Assembly: GCA_963662155.1 (NCBI GenBank)
Contig: OY759270.1
Span: 49,916,803-49,980,802 of the forward strand
From: Lamellibrachia columna
Lineage: Eukaryota; Annelida; Polychaeta; Sabellida; Siboglinidae
DNA: 64,000 nt
Direction of reading: 5' to 3'
Numbering within the stretch: the stretch's first letter is position 1; each line of letters begins with the position of its first letter. Below, piece by piece: positions 25,262-38,950 of this stretch. The notes under the pieces are model-generated. The model did not search any database and was not told the DNA's origin. It saw only the letters and a program-made list of their open reading frames with translations. A program made the translations under genes and the position numbers.

Positions 25262-26318
25262 TTCATTCGGTAGGTGGCAGCACGTTACGGACCATTATAA
25301 TAATATTATATTCCCGCCATGCAATATTGTTTGGCGGGAATATTTAATGTAGACCGTAACGTGCTGCCACCTGCCGAATGAGTTAAAACTAATGAACTGT
25401 TGTGTTCCCGCCATGTAATATTTTATGGCGGGAATAGTTTTGTGGAGACCGTAACGTGCTGCCACCTGCCGAATAACTTAGAACTAATGAACTGTTGTAT
25501 TCCCGCCATGTAATATTTTATGGCGGGAATAGTCTTGTGGAGACCGTAACGTGCTGCCACCTGCCGAATAACTTAGAACTAATAAACAGTTTTATTCCCG
25601 CCATGTAATACTTTATGGCGGGAATAGTTTTGTGGAGACCGTAACGTGCTGCCACCTGCCGAATAACTTAGAAATAATTAACTGTTGTATTCCCGCCATG
25701 TAATATTTTATGGCGGGAATTGTCTTGTGGAGACCGTAAGGTGCTGCCACCTGCCGAATAACTTAGAAGTAATAAACCGTTGTATTCCCGCCATGTAATA
25801 TTTTATGGCGGGAATAGTTTTGTGGAGACCGTAACGACCTGCCGAATAACTTAGAACTAATGAACCGTTATATTCCCGCCATGTAATATTTTATGGCCGG
25901 AAGTCTTGTGGAGACCTAACGAGCTGCCACCTGCCGAATGAGTTAGAACTAATTAACTGTTGTGCTCCCGCCATGTAATATTTTATAGCGGGAAGTCTTG
26001 TGGAGACCGTAACGTGCTGCCACCTGCCGAATAACTTAGAACTAATGAACCGTTGTATACCCGCCTTTTAATATTTTATGGCGGGAATAGTCTTGTGGAG
26101 ACCGTAACGTGCTGCCACCTGCCGAATAACTTAGAACTAATGAACTGTTGTATTCCCACCATGTAGTATTTTATGGCGGGAATAGTTTTGTGGAGACCGT
26201 AACGTGCCACATCCTGCCAAATGAACCAGAACTAATTAACCGTTGTATTCCCGCAATGTAATATTTTATAGCGGAAATGGTGGAGACTGTAATGAGCTAC
26301 CAGCTGTCGAATGAATTA
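25262..26318. repeat. 95-bp palindromic satellite, about 10 copies, upstream of ARFGEF3
   Basis: Each unit contains ATTCCCGCCATG-TAATATTTTA-TGGCGGGAAT, an inverted repeat able to form a hairpin, plus GTAACGTGCTGCCACCTGCC and GTGGAGACC. The first unit (25,264-25,380) is itself flanked by long inverted repeats (CATTCGGTAGGTGGCAGCAC and its complement), like a foldback MITE; later units share its right half. It begins about 400 bp upstream of the ARFGEF3 start codon. Confidence 0.92.
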
Positions 26319-26437
26319 ATTAAATTAACTTTAAATACTGGGAGGGACCATCCTTGAAAATATGTAAAACTGACACGCTAAAGAAATTTTTTATTACCCT
26401 TTTGAAGTTGAGTGCAGAAATTTACAGATATATTATA

Positions 26438-26644
<207 letters not shown>

Positions 26645-26649
26645 GTTGT

Positions 26650-29385
26650 CATGTTTATACTAAGTTATAGTTATACTCGTTGCCCATGTTAGTGTAATTT
26701 TTTATCTATTTAATACAATATGCCATTAAAAACCTTCGCTAAAGATATTAAAATTCATTAACAATTATTTCATCGATTAAGTGCAACCATTTTGTTAAAA
26801 AAGTTGTTCTTGACTAAAATATTTACGATTATCGAACGGCGAAAACATGCTTCGCGAAAATTCGCCACGGCACAAAATTGCTACAATTGGTCGAACGACT
26901 TCGCCACTCCACATTACTAACAGTGACTTTCAGAAACATCACATGTCAAGGCGTAAAAAAGCATTTAATGTATACACATCACTAGACCCTTGTTCACTTT
27001 CCACGATAATTATTGCTTTATGAAAATTATTTAGTTTGACCTATTTTAAACCGTTACAGGCAGCGTAGATTTGTTTAAATTATTCCAATTTGTTTATTCA
27101 ATCACTTTGATTCCAAATTAGTCCTATATGTTCCTTTGTGCTAGGGTAGCATTACATTTGTCTTGATACGTGTAAAATTTGACCAATTTGTCTAGATCAT
27201 CTTGTAATGTTTTTATCCATATCTTTTAACTTTTTTTTAACCTTGTGTTGTCCACGAATTTCAGTACTTTGCTTGATATATCAACTTCCATGAACCCCTT
27301 CAAAACGGTGACAGGACATCACCCACCTGCACATTAGCCCCCCCCTCCCCCTATGCCTAGACAATAATACTCAGTGCTTGTACAGTACCCCCAATTCAAT
27401 CTTGCCTAGCGAGTAGATTGCTCACTAGTTGTACTAACTATAGTATTCAATATATTTGTTAATTATATACAATGTTATCATAAGAGTGGATATTTTAGTA
27501 AATGTAGATATCTGGTCGAAATTAAGTGGCAGATGTTATCAGTAATCACAAAATGTAATGGCCGGGTAGGTAATGTCCAGAAAGAAATCCTACAACCGTT
27601 TTAAACATGTTCTATTCAAATCGATTTGGGTACATCTTTTATATTGTATTAACAAAATGCAGCTGCTTTTATTCATACCAGGTAGCTCTACTTGAAAGAC
27701 AAATGTCCTTTTAATGTGATAGTTATTCAAAGTATAATTATTCAAAGTATGCAAACCAACATCAAATCATTTGTTTTATTGTTTGTGAATTTGGATATCC
27801 AAAAATATATAAAATAATTCGAATTTAAAAAGGTTACATGTTTGTCACACTCAAATGATTTTCATTAATTTTGGCTACTAAAATTTACAACCAGTAAAAT
27901 AGATTATTTGATGTTGGTTTGTTGTCTATGCATGATTTGAATAATTGCCCAAGTTACAGACTATTAACAATAACCACATTAATATTTTCAATTGTTTAAT
28001 TGAATTCAGAATGTGGTCACACAAAAATGCGATCACAGCTGAAAGAGTTAGAGAATACACAATTCTACACATACATGTATATCATAATATATAGCTATTA
28101 TGCTAAACGAGTAATATAAACATCATCCTGCTCTTAAATTGTGTGCCTATGGCTATGTTAGTTTATTTTCTTTACCGTGTTGCCAAAATAACTGAATATG
28201 TTATAGTAAGATAGCTTGGTTTTTCACTCGGCGACATGAACCCATCAAGATCAGCTCTTCTGAAAACATAAAAGTCATACACATTCGGTAATTCACGTAC
28301 AAAGTATGTTCATTGCATTTACACATGTTGTCAATAGCTTACATAATTGTGTGGATATAATTATAATTTATACAATACTGTCGTACGAAAGTTGTGCGAT
28401 TTTTACATCAAGACTGAAAAATGACAGTGTCATTAATGATTAGATTTTTACGAAACGAACAAATCGTTATGAAATGATCTATATTCTAAATCACAAACAA
28501 TTATTCAATCGACTGAGTGCAAACGAATCGTTAGAAACATTGCTTTTCGGTGAAATACTCTTTCTGAGACCGAGTCTTAGATAATCAAACGAGGAAAATA
28601 GCGAAAATGTAGATTTTTAGCGTCACCAATGTTGTGGTTTTAAAAATGTAAATATAATTTCTGTGTCGCTAATGATACTAGGAATTTTATATTTCAACGT
28701 AGGCTACGTGTAGACTAGACAGACCACACGATTCAAAGGCAATGCCAAGGCAAGGGCAAGTAATATAAAGAAAGAAAAAAGGTAATGACAATGTAAATGT
28801 CAATGGCAATGCTATTATACAAGCCACACGTTTCTCGGCGGTGTCGGCGTTCTGTCAGTGTTCGTTTTGATGGAAGAAGACGCCCGGTAGCATATCTAAA
28901 ATTTATACAAACCTTCGGTATGACATAGATCTAACCGCCATTCTCTCAACTGTGCATCGCCTGAAGAACTTGCATGTTTATCGCAGAATTTGGTGGTAGC
29001 ATTCTGCATGGAAAAACTGCGCCGTCAATGGCGGATCTCCGTGACCTAACCAAATGACCTAACTAGGTCAATTCTGCGCCGACATAGTTACGACAGGGCG
29101 TAAGTTGTCTAATGAAACCGGTCGAAAACTATGCCAGTGTGTAGATCTTAGTTACGCCCAATATTAATCTTGGTAAGTCGTAAACTTACGCTTGAAACCG
29201 GCTCCTGGTGGCTTTGTTATGTTTGTTACTTCATTGCAACTTTGCACTTAAATACGTAACATAGTTTCAAACGAACGTTATTGTGTGAAATTGAGAAACT
29301 TCTTGAAGTTTCAGTTTACCAAATTAAATAAAGATGTGCAGAATCTGCCCATCAAGTGTAAGTTGTGACAGGGGTGAAATGATTA
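26650..29385. other. intergenic AT-rich sequence, nothing recognised
   Basis: Between ARFGEF3 and the 3' end of XPNPEP2. No ORF above 60 codons, RNA gene or transposon signature was identified. Confidence 0.5.
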
Positions 29386-29394
29386 ATTTTCACG

Positions 29395-29610
29395 CATGCG
29401 CAGAGATTGGGTCTCCACAAAATATTCCCGCCATAACATTTTGAATGGCGAGAATACAGCTGTAATGTGTTCTACACCAATATTTTTGACGCGAATATTT
29501 TTTGGCGTGCATTTTTTTGGCGCGAATATTTTTTGGCGCGAATCTTTTGTCGGGAATACTTAGTACAGACCGTAACGATGCGCCACCTATTCGCCATACA
29601 CTATTCTGAA
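29395..29610. mobile_element. diverged solo copy of the palindromic CCCGCC MITE
   Basis: It begins GGTCTCCACAAAATATTCCC and ends GACCGTAACGATGCGCCACC, matching the complementary edges of the 25.3-kb satellite unit. Between them are ATTCCCGCCAT...ATGGCGAGAAT and three GGCGCGAATATTTTTT-like repeats. It supports the view that the satellite derives from a dispersed element. Confidence 0.65.
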
Positions 29611-30780
29611 TAACTCCAACGTTACTTATTATTTTATAACCAAGCCACGACTTTGCCACAACGTTGTGTTAGCTGTGTTCGTATGCTTTCCGTTACACCG
29701 GTTCACATGGTTACCATCGAATAGGTCCATATATTCATAGAGGTGTACGTTATCCATGTAATATGCATTATTGTTTACGGTAACATCGTAATAACTGTGG
29801 AGTTATTTCGAGCACAACAATTCTACGCGGCCACCTTGACAAAACGTTCGACTTGTGTCATTTTCCTAGATTCGATGCATTTTCGGGGGTGATTAGATCT
29901 ATGTCTTTGCGTCTTTGAAAAAGTCAAGAACCTTGGCGTATACCCTAGTCGTCTTAAGAACAAGATCAAAATCATGACTTTTTAAAAGATCGTAGTTTTC
30001 TGGTTCTCGTCGTCTCTTCCGCGTCCAGGGCAACATTTCTCCGTATCAGTATTCTGCTTTGGACGACATCTCTCCATCCCTCGCTCCTCTGTCATCCCCA
30101 ACAAACATATGCGGCGCTTGAAGAGAGTACAGAAAAGTACAGAAAGTGTTCAACCCCTGTACGATGTTATGTTCGCGGTCGATTCCAATAAGTATTGTTC
30201 CCATTCAGAGTTCGCTTACAATTTACAAGTTATACTAATATCAAAATGCTGAACGTCTTAACCCGGAAAGAAAAAGAACATGTTGTTTTGATTACGTTCC
30301 ACTGATGAACATGTTTATTTTGTAAAGCTACAAAAGCACATTTAATAAGCTTATGTACAATAAAGAATGTGTCCCATTAGAATAACCCACATACGTCTGT
30401 ATCAGAATTTATGTTTATCTGTTGCGCGAAAACCGCAATTCTACAACAGAAACGCACGCATCGAAGCATTCAGTAGAAACAATCCATGATTCCATCTCTT
30501 CCACGAGGCAGTAATTGACACACGGGTCCTGGTTTGGGAGAAGAGAGCTTTCACAGCATGCAACATGGTCTTGTAATGTGTGTCTTCCTGGTTTGATGTA
30601 TGTAAAACTAACCCACATACGGTCAAATGAAACTAACACATAATCTTAAGCATGTAATAAATTGTTTGACAAATCGAATAGATACAATATCACATATACG
30701 TCACCCATAATTGCAATTGTAGCTACACAATACGGTGCCATGATATTAATGTTGGCTTTCTCTGCATCTCTGCAAAACAT
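29611..30780. other. intergenic, unassigned
   Basis: Mixed AT-rich sequence without a recognisable gene. Small ORFs at 30415-30639 and 30441-30626 overlap in different frames and resemble nothing known. Confidence 0.4.
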
Positions 30781-30784
30781 TGCT

Positions 30785-31190
30785 ACCATTTAAATATTGT
30801 TTCTACTCCATATTTAGATACTGCCATTTAATATCGGTGCTGCGCCACATAACTAATAAACATTGTTATTATTTTAATATTGGCGCTACGTCTCCACGTA
30901 GCTACAATAGAGCGTGCAATCATTTTAATAATGTTGTTACTCCAACTACACTAGAGGTTATCATCATTTAATATTTATGCTATTCCTTGTAGCTACACTT
31001 GACGTTCTCATCATTTTAAACATTGGTGCTACACAATGTAGGCCCATAGCTACACTTGACTCTCTCATCATTTTTAATATTGGTACTACACAATGCAGGC
31101 CTACATCTACACTTGACGCTGTCATCATTTTAAATATTGGTACTACACAATGTAGGCCTGTAGCTAACCTTGACGATTTCATCATTAGCT
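30785..31190. repeat. about 60-bp degenerate tandem repeat, 5-6 copies
   Basis: The unit is built on CATCATTTTAAATATTGGTA, CTACACAATGTAGGCC and TGTAGCTACACTTGACG. It is more diverged on its left side. Confidence 0.88.
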
Positions 31191-31693
31191 ATTTAATTAT
31201 GTTAGGTCGTTTACCAACGTGATATATTAAAATTAAATCTAATATTTCCACACATACGGCATTCGTAAATACATATAATCAATCCCGACCTATAAAGGTT
31301 GTATGGAATAGCCACTATATTACCACAAATATTGATAAGTCACTTCCGCATGTCATAGGTGCCAACTCTTGGGTTGACCCGTGTTTTTAAATATAACGGT
31401 CTCACGGGCGTAGGATACATTCCTGCTTTGAGCATTTTGAACAAGGCTTTTGTATTGTGGAGTACGACCAGCAATTGTAAAATGGCAGGTGAATAACACT
31501 TTAGCTTTGGGCAGTCAATTACGCCAAAGTTTCACGAGAGCCAGTCAATATATCCTAGTTTTCACGGTGACATCCTTTGAGCATTGCGCGGTAAACCATC
31601 GGACGTAGATAACCATACGGGTTCGTTAGCGATCTTACGGATTTCTGTTACCAGTCTCACGGGTGTTAGGGGCAAGCCCTATGACATGTGTAT

Positions 31694-31835
31694 GCATTCG
31701 TGTGCAACCACATATACGTGTGCAACCACGTATACGTGTGCAACCACGTATACGTGTGCAACCACGTATACGTGTGCAACCACGTATACGTGTGCAACCA
31801 CGTATACGTGTGCAACCACATATACGTGTGCATAT
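31694..31835. repeat. 18-bp repeat, about 8 copies, just past the XPNPEP2 stop
   Basis: The unit is GTGCAACCACGTATACGT (palindromic ACGTATACGT core). It begins about 70 bases beyond the XPNPEP2 stop codon in minus sense, so it may lie in the 3' UTR. No AATAAA was seen between stop and array. As 18 is a multiple of 3, it stays open in several frames without being coding. Confidence 0.93.
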
Positions 31836-31903
31836 TCCAGACCGAGGTGAGTTAAGAAGCTGATACAAAGCTAATGTAACTCCTTATATTGCTTAGTCTC
31901 CAG

Positions 31904-32623
31904 CTACAGTAGCAAATACATTGCTAGCGCTGCTATTGCGGCAAAGCAGGTACAGTTGACGACAATGACGTCACACCCTGAGTTCAGTCGGGACGATTTT
32001 GTCCAGTAGGGTGTGTCTGGAATGGGACTAACTCGAGCGAGCAGCCAATTGTAGGCGAGCTGGTTGTGTCTGACGTTCTTCAGGTAATCTCCCGTCTCCC
32101 TCAAGCAGCGACTGTGATACGCGTTCAGCCAGCGTCGCTGCAAGATGCAACAGTTTGATTTAACTTAATATACAAATATGACGACCCGCAACTGTGATTT
32201 TATTCTTAGCCGACAGGTGTCGTACGTGTTATGAATATTGACTATTGCTTCTGTACGACCGCAGATAACAAAACTGATAGAAACGTATATGACCGATTTC
32301 GAAATTTACCAGATTCAGGCGTTGCAATGACGTCACAAATATATCGCAATAATGTTAAAAACATAGCAATGACGTCATAAACATTTCGCAATGACGTCAC
32401 AGACATACACATGCGCGTTAGCACGACCCGAATTTTAAAATCACGTGGCCCAATGCCCCCTCTTTATAAACGCGACTGACAGCACATATTGTCAGCATGA
32501 GCAATGGGTGTCGTGTCAACTTACATGACGCACTGAGAGCATCTCGTACTTGATGAACTTGGACTCGTACGGCACCAGTGTCGTCTCATTGAAGCACAGG
32601 TAGCGCGAGTTGCCGAAGTGATA
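31904..32623 (-). CDS. XPNPEP2: XPNPEP2 last two exons with GPI-anchor-like tail
   Basis: Exon 32525-32623 encodes [20 protein letters not shown] onward, the family TFE-LVP block. The last exon, 31904-32137, encodes [14 protein letters not shown], then LAYNWLL, and ends at a TAG (31906-31904). Its final 30 residues run from a small-residue stretch (RLNSGC) into a hydrophobic run ending [14 protein letters not shown] with no charged residue after it. This is the layout of a GPI-attachment signal, as in vertebrate membrane aminopeptidase P. The omega site is inferred. Confidence 0.85.
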
Positions 32624-35600
32624 CTACAACACGCAACAGCACGCAGCACTCGGTAGCTGCAAACTAGGGGAGACCGGGGCCAGTTGTATACAGGGGCACG
32701 TTGTTATAGAGGCGTTTTACGAAAACAGCACACATGGAGATATCATTGACAATATTTGGTTGGAAGTCCACCGGCAGACACACTATCCAGAAATCGGGAG
32801 TTAAGAAGACGGATTTAATGAGGTGTGGAAAAAATTAAACACCTAAAACTTGTCTTGGTATGCCAACATAATATCATCTCACGCAGCCACTTTTTATGTT
32901 TCGTAAATGAAACTTGAAACATGTCTACTATTTTGTATAAGGGATTATGTCAAATAGAAATTCAGGATTTGCAGTTGAACAACTGCAACAATTGTGTTTA
33001 GGGCAAATTGTTACAACAGTAACAACTCTCGGGCGGCTCATACCGATGGTTCAGCCAGCGAGTTGTGTGCTGACAGTGGCTGAAAGAACAACATTGATTT
33101 AACCACGACGTATAAACATTTTATTTCACTTGTGAAGCCTAGCGTTCTTGTATATAACCAGTACTGTGAATGCTAGCAGCGTCAAACAAAAATACCAAAC
33201 ATATCAGAAGGGTGGGTTACATATAGATGAATAAATTGTACCCTCAATAAGCCAATGGCGTCCTTGTCCACTTGCCATTTTAGTGTTTTGCTTTGGTTGA
33301 CAATCTTGTTAATTTTTTATGGCACAGCCCTATTTGAGCAATTAATAAATATTACACGATTAATTGAAATGCGGATGTTCGTGCGCGTGCGCGTGAGTGC
33401 GTACGTGAGTATATCATTCAATCGCATTACTTACATATAATGCCATTCACTATTTCATACTTCATTCAATAAGTTATACTTCATTGACAATTGTTTGTTA
33501 TGCAAGAATCTGGGGAATTAATCCACTTTGGTAACTAAAAATGAAAAAAACTTAATATATGAAGCTGTGAACACCTACATTGTTATGCACACTGTGTATA
33601 AGGTGTATTAGTGTGTATAATCCAATTAATATAATAACAGTAACATGTACGACCCTTGCTTTGCGATTCACGCGATTTTTTACGGTAACAACGTGCCCCG
33701 TATGATGTAACAACTACAATATGGAATATCAATGGTATGGTACATTTTATTAACACAAATAATAAATTTAATGTATGCATTGAGAAAATGAATGCATCTA
33801 AGATATTTAAAAAAAAGTGATTTTAACTGAAAATTGTAACAACTAGCCCTGGTCTCCCCTACTGAGCTGAGTTGTCGTAACAATACCCACTGATTTAGTT
33901 GTTTCTGCCTCTGCTTCTGCGCAGAGGCAGACACAGAAACAACAGGCGGTGAATACTATCAGTCAATATTGGTCTACTCAACCACAGATGGCGCCTACCC
34001 TACACGCTACTCTACCGCGAGTTACTGGCCCATTAACTTACTGGCCCATTAACTTACTGGCCCATTAACTTACTGGTGTGTTAGCTTCTTGTATACGCAG
34101 TACGTTTTCGAGCCGAATTCCGAACTTGCCGTGCTCATAGTAGCCAGGTTCTACAATGCAAAGATAACTACAATGTTCCCCTCCGCAACAGAGGCGTGCA
34201 CATCTTACACACGAACCTGTGGTGTACACAACAAAACGTTACGTAGGCTGATACATTTACGAAAATGTTTTAACTCGGGTGCTTAACGAACGTCATTATG
34301 AACGTCACGGCCGTTTTGTGGTTAGTTATAGTAAATAAACTTCTCTCATTGCATATTCATTGGCTTGATTCCGTTATCAAAACATGCATTTACTGACCAT
34401 GTAACCTAGATATCAGTTCTGACGCAGAACAATAACAACGCAACAATATGTACAATTACAATTATTTTTGGTTTTTGCAATACTGTCACTAGTCGTTTAC
34501 AAAACTTATTAATTTGACTAGCCCTTGTGTTTAGCTGCCTAAGACAGAATAGTTTTTCATAAATGGCAAACTTACTTTGATAAAGATATATACATTTAAA
34601 AGCTCGTCTCGTCCTTGCTTTTATTTTTTGCAGCTCTTGCCCAAGAAAACCACGAAAGACAAGACAACAAAACAAGTTGTTTCTTAATTTGGACATGTTA
34701 ACACTTTGGGTCAAATGTGAGAGACTGGTGTATGTACGTTTCTCTACTGTGGTGGTTAAAATAGTGGCACAAATTTGCACCATCTCCGTTACCTTTGCGT
34801 ACCGTGTATGAGGAAAACAACATAATGTAAACAGCAAGAATAATGTACTTAAAGTTGGTCAAATATCGTGATATTTGGTTGTAGTTCCAGCTCGTCTAAG
34901 GTTTCTATATCATTGTCTAACGGAGATTACCCACACCCATTGGTTCCATTATTCGATGTATCATAACATAAGAAACGAAAGGAGGAGGACGGAGGTTTTT
35001 TTGCCTCCACATCCTCCAATACGTCTTCTATCCACAGGCCAAGTCTGACATTAATTAAGGGAAGTTAGTTTTTCAACAAACTGAAACCTCAATTGTACAC
35101 TTTTTGACGTTTTTAAAAGAGAAATCCCTGCGAATCATTTACACCGCAAACAAACACACACATACAGGCGGAGCCGATCGCAATTCTCACGCCAGAGACC
35201 GTGTAAGTATTGGACAAAACAGTATATAGGTACATGTACTAGAGAAGCATAACTTCAAAACTCACCGTTAGAGACAAACATGCCGGGATGAAGGGGACTA
35301 TCACCGGGCATTTGTCGCAAGGAAATGTGTAGTGGTCCTGATACAAAACACAGGATAATAGCTATATGTAGACAGTTTATGGAACTACATTCATTGATAA
35401 TGAGCGGGCATTATCTTCAATAGTAATGTAATAATGTGTTCATCGAGAGTAATGTGTTCATCGCGAAATTGTTTTTAGAACGAAGTATTCAATTACTGTG
35501 ATGTACCTAAACACTATTTTCATGCACCGTGAGGAACGTAATTTAAATACAATGAGGACATTTGTATTACGAACGCAGTGACTATTGAGGACGACTACCT

Positions 35601-38600
35601 TCGTGGACAGTGAGGAAGTACCCAATGCCGTGGCCCGTGCCGTGGCGATAGTCCCAGCCGTTCTCCCACAGGATACTGCGAGTACGGGCGTCGATGTCGT
35701 TGCCTGTAGATGCCAAGTTGACATTGCACAGAACGCTACAGCAGTACATGGACACTTCATACGTTGCCAACAATGGTGTACATACTATCTATTCTTACTG
35801 GCACTGGCAATGTCGAGGTTGGCAGCTATTTTGTTCTTACGGGTGTTGTAATTCAGTGTTCAGTTCAGGTGAAACATGCAAAAAAATGGCCATATATGTT
35901 TCATATTTAATTTTTGTTGGCACACCCAAATGACCGGTTGCTTATTCGGTTCCTTACTTAGTCAACGGTGACACCGGTCACGAGGGTCACCAATTACCCA
36001 CTCACCGTGCAGTCCCTCCGGCCACACTGTCGTCGCTAACTCAATCGACGCAATCAACACTCGCGTATACGCCTCCTGTGGGCATACAAGGTTTCATCAT
36101 TTATTTTACTTATCATTTCTTGTCGCCATTACTTATCCGTTCTCCAGTTATTACGTAAGGTCACATAATGTATTTTGGCTTAGTATATTTTTGGTGCTAT
36201 AAATGTGTAGCATCACAGATTATTGTTACGATAAATGTCACCTACGATTAGTATCATCATATCTATCGTTTTTGTAAGCATCATCGTTTCAGTATTTTAT
36301 GTGTTACTCGCGTCATTCTGATCAGAATCGTCATAATTTCCGTCATCTTTATCTACCGTCGAGTCTCACATTGTTCTCGTTCTCGTGATCAACGTTGCTT
36401 GACATCACTGAAATTATGTTGATTCATGTGGTAATGGTGGTGCATGTGTATGCTGGTTGGCCTGTGTGCATGTGCGTTCTGTCGATGCATATATTTGCGT
36501 CTGTGAATATGTGTACCTTTTCGAGGTCCGTCGGCGTTCCGTAGTGGAAGGTCCGTGTAACGTCAGTCGTCCCGTCACTGGAGAAAGAGAAAACATGCCA
36601 CTAGACGGCGATACGGACGTATTCAGACTCTACTGTAATATATGTACTATAATACAACATTGGCACTATTTATAATTCACATGCTTTTACAATGACTGGA
36701 CGCGCCTATAAGCGGCTGGTCACGGGTATACGGCGCTTTATAGATTTAAATGAATAAATGATAATCCACTAGACATAAAGTGCAAAACATGTGTCGTACA
36801 GGTATTGTCCGCCCGAGTCGAGCAGATAGACGCGATCCGTCCTGATGCGAGTGTCCGTCACGTTGTCAGGACCATAGTGGATGATTGCTGCATTCTCGCC
36901 GACAGCTGAGATTGTGCGGAAACTGATGCCGCGGTTGAAGTCGTACGTGCTGTAACCGATGTAAGGTGTACGTGTGTTAACTACGCGTGTTGAGGAAGTG
37001 TTGTGTGATCTCTTACACCTGCCGTATACAGAGCTGACGACACGCGATGAGACAGGATGTTTCGGCAGTCGCCTCAATATTCAATATACACAACTCACGA
37101 CAGATTTCGGTGAGACAATAGTTTACGCCGGCCTAAAGTTGCGTGTAGGACTTGTGTGGTGAGAAACACAAGACCTTCCTCGCAAAAATGGTAAGATTGA
37201 TCTTCACGGGCATTCGTCGCACGGAAATACACTCACGACATCCTCGCACATGATTAAACGTTTAGACAAACAGTTATGTCCTCCTCGGATAAGAAGCTAT
37301 AAGACAAATATTTACATTTCTCGCACAGGCCTACTCATGGAATGTTCATTACATGGTAAACATTTAAGACCTTAGAACAAAATAAATATTTACCACGTCG
37401 TGATCTCGTCTGACAGGACACACATCCACGCCTCATCGTGCAAGACATTAAATGAATGCAAAACAAACTTCTACAGCAGATTGTATAAATGCCAGCAGTA
37501 TGATTATGTTTAAAAACAAATTTGACAAATATCTCAGAAAGGCGAGTTACACATAGATGAAGAATTGCTGGACTCTCGATAAGCCAGTGGCTCCCTTGGT
37601 CACTTGCCATAAGTTGTTTGCCTTGGATGGCAATCTTGAGCAATCGTGTTAAACATTGTTAAACACAAACAACACTCGCGAACTTTCTCGCATCAGACAA
37701 GCCCACTCGACGTCATCGCACAGGAAGACGGAAGACACGGTCTCCCTCATACAAAAACTTTTTCTCTTGTAACGCCAGCTTACCTTCTAATTTGAGCGAG
37801 TTTTCGTGCAGCTGAAATCTCCGTCCAGTACGCACCCGCGGCCACCTGGACACGGAGACAGGCAGTGTTAGAACTGTAATTGATGGTCGGTAGATATTGT
37901 TAAATAAAAACAGTCAACAGCACTAATCTATTCATGTTGAACCTAACTGTAATTCCACATACATAATTACACCATTTTGGTATTAGGTTATTTTGATCAA
38001 ATAGTGCAATAACTGTGGTGGACACCGTACGTACTTCCGTATTAGGTTATTTTGATCAAATAGTGCAATAACTGTGGTGGACACCGTACGTACTTCCGTA
38101 TTAGGTTATTTTGATCAAATAGTGCAATAACTGTGGTGGACACCGTACGTACTTCCGTATGTGTCAAATACGTATCTATATATTGATCTATCAGATATGT
38201 AACCGTTGCATAACCTGTTTTGTTTACCGGAACAATTTGTTACGCAACCAGTTATTTAGACTTATAAAGAAGGTATCAGCAAGACGTGCTATGTAGATTG
38301 TGGTACTTGCTGATATTCTCACACACCTGTTCTTTAGACTTATAAAGAAGGTATCAGCAAGACGTGCTATGTAGATTGTGGTACTTGCTGATATTCTCAC
38401 ACACCTGTTCTTTAGACTTATAAAGAAGGTATCAGCAAGACGTGCTATGTAGATTGTGGTACTTGCTGATATTCTCACACACCTGTTCTTTAGACTTATA
38501 AAGAAGGTATCAGCAAGACGTGCTATGTAGATTGTGGTACTTGCTGATATTCTCACACACCTGTTCTTTAGACTTATAAAGAAGGTATCAGCAAGACGTG

Positions 38601-38898
38601 CTATGTAGATTGTGGTACTTGCTGATATTCTCACACACCTGTTCTTCGAGAAAAGCTGCAAATTCGACGAGGGCCGCTGAGTCGCGAACCTACCGAAGAA
38701 CAATTATTTGTAACTCTGCCAGGAAGTTAGCCATGTATAGTAGTAGTGTTGTGTTGGTGTGTAACGTAAGTATTTGCTTTTGACGCTTCTTTGCATGTTA
38801 TAGAGTAGGGTGGAGCAAAGGGTACCCCCCGGGGCAAAGGGTACCCCGTCTATTTCGGCAAATCCAACTATTAGAACCGCTACCTATCAATAAACCTG

Positions 38899-38950
<52 letters not shown>

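Noticed and set aside
35585..35933. Plus ORFs of 79-88 codons
   Set aside because: They are antisense shadows of the XPNPEP2 exon with the GTGHGIG motif.
38224..38703. Minus ORF of 159 codons with five 26-residue repeats, at first taken as an XPNPEP2 exon
   Set aside because: The true exon (38639-38689) is in another frame, with perfect phase and family match; the ORF is the 78-bp repeat reading through.
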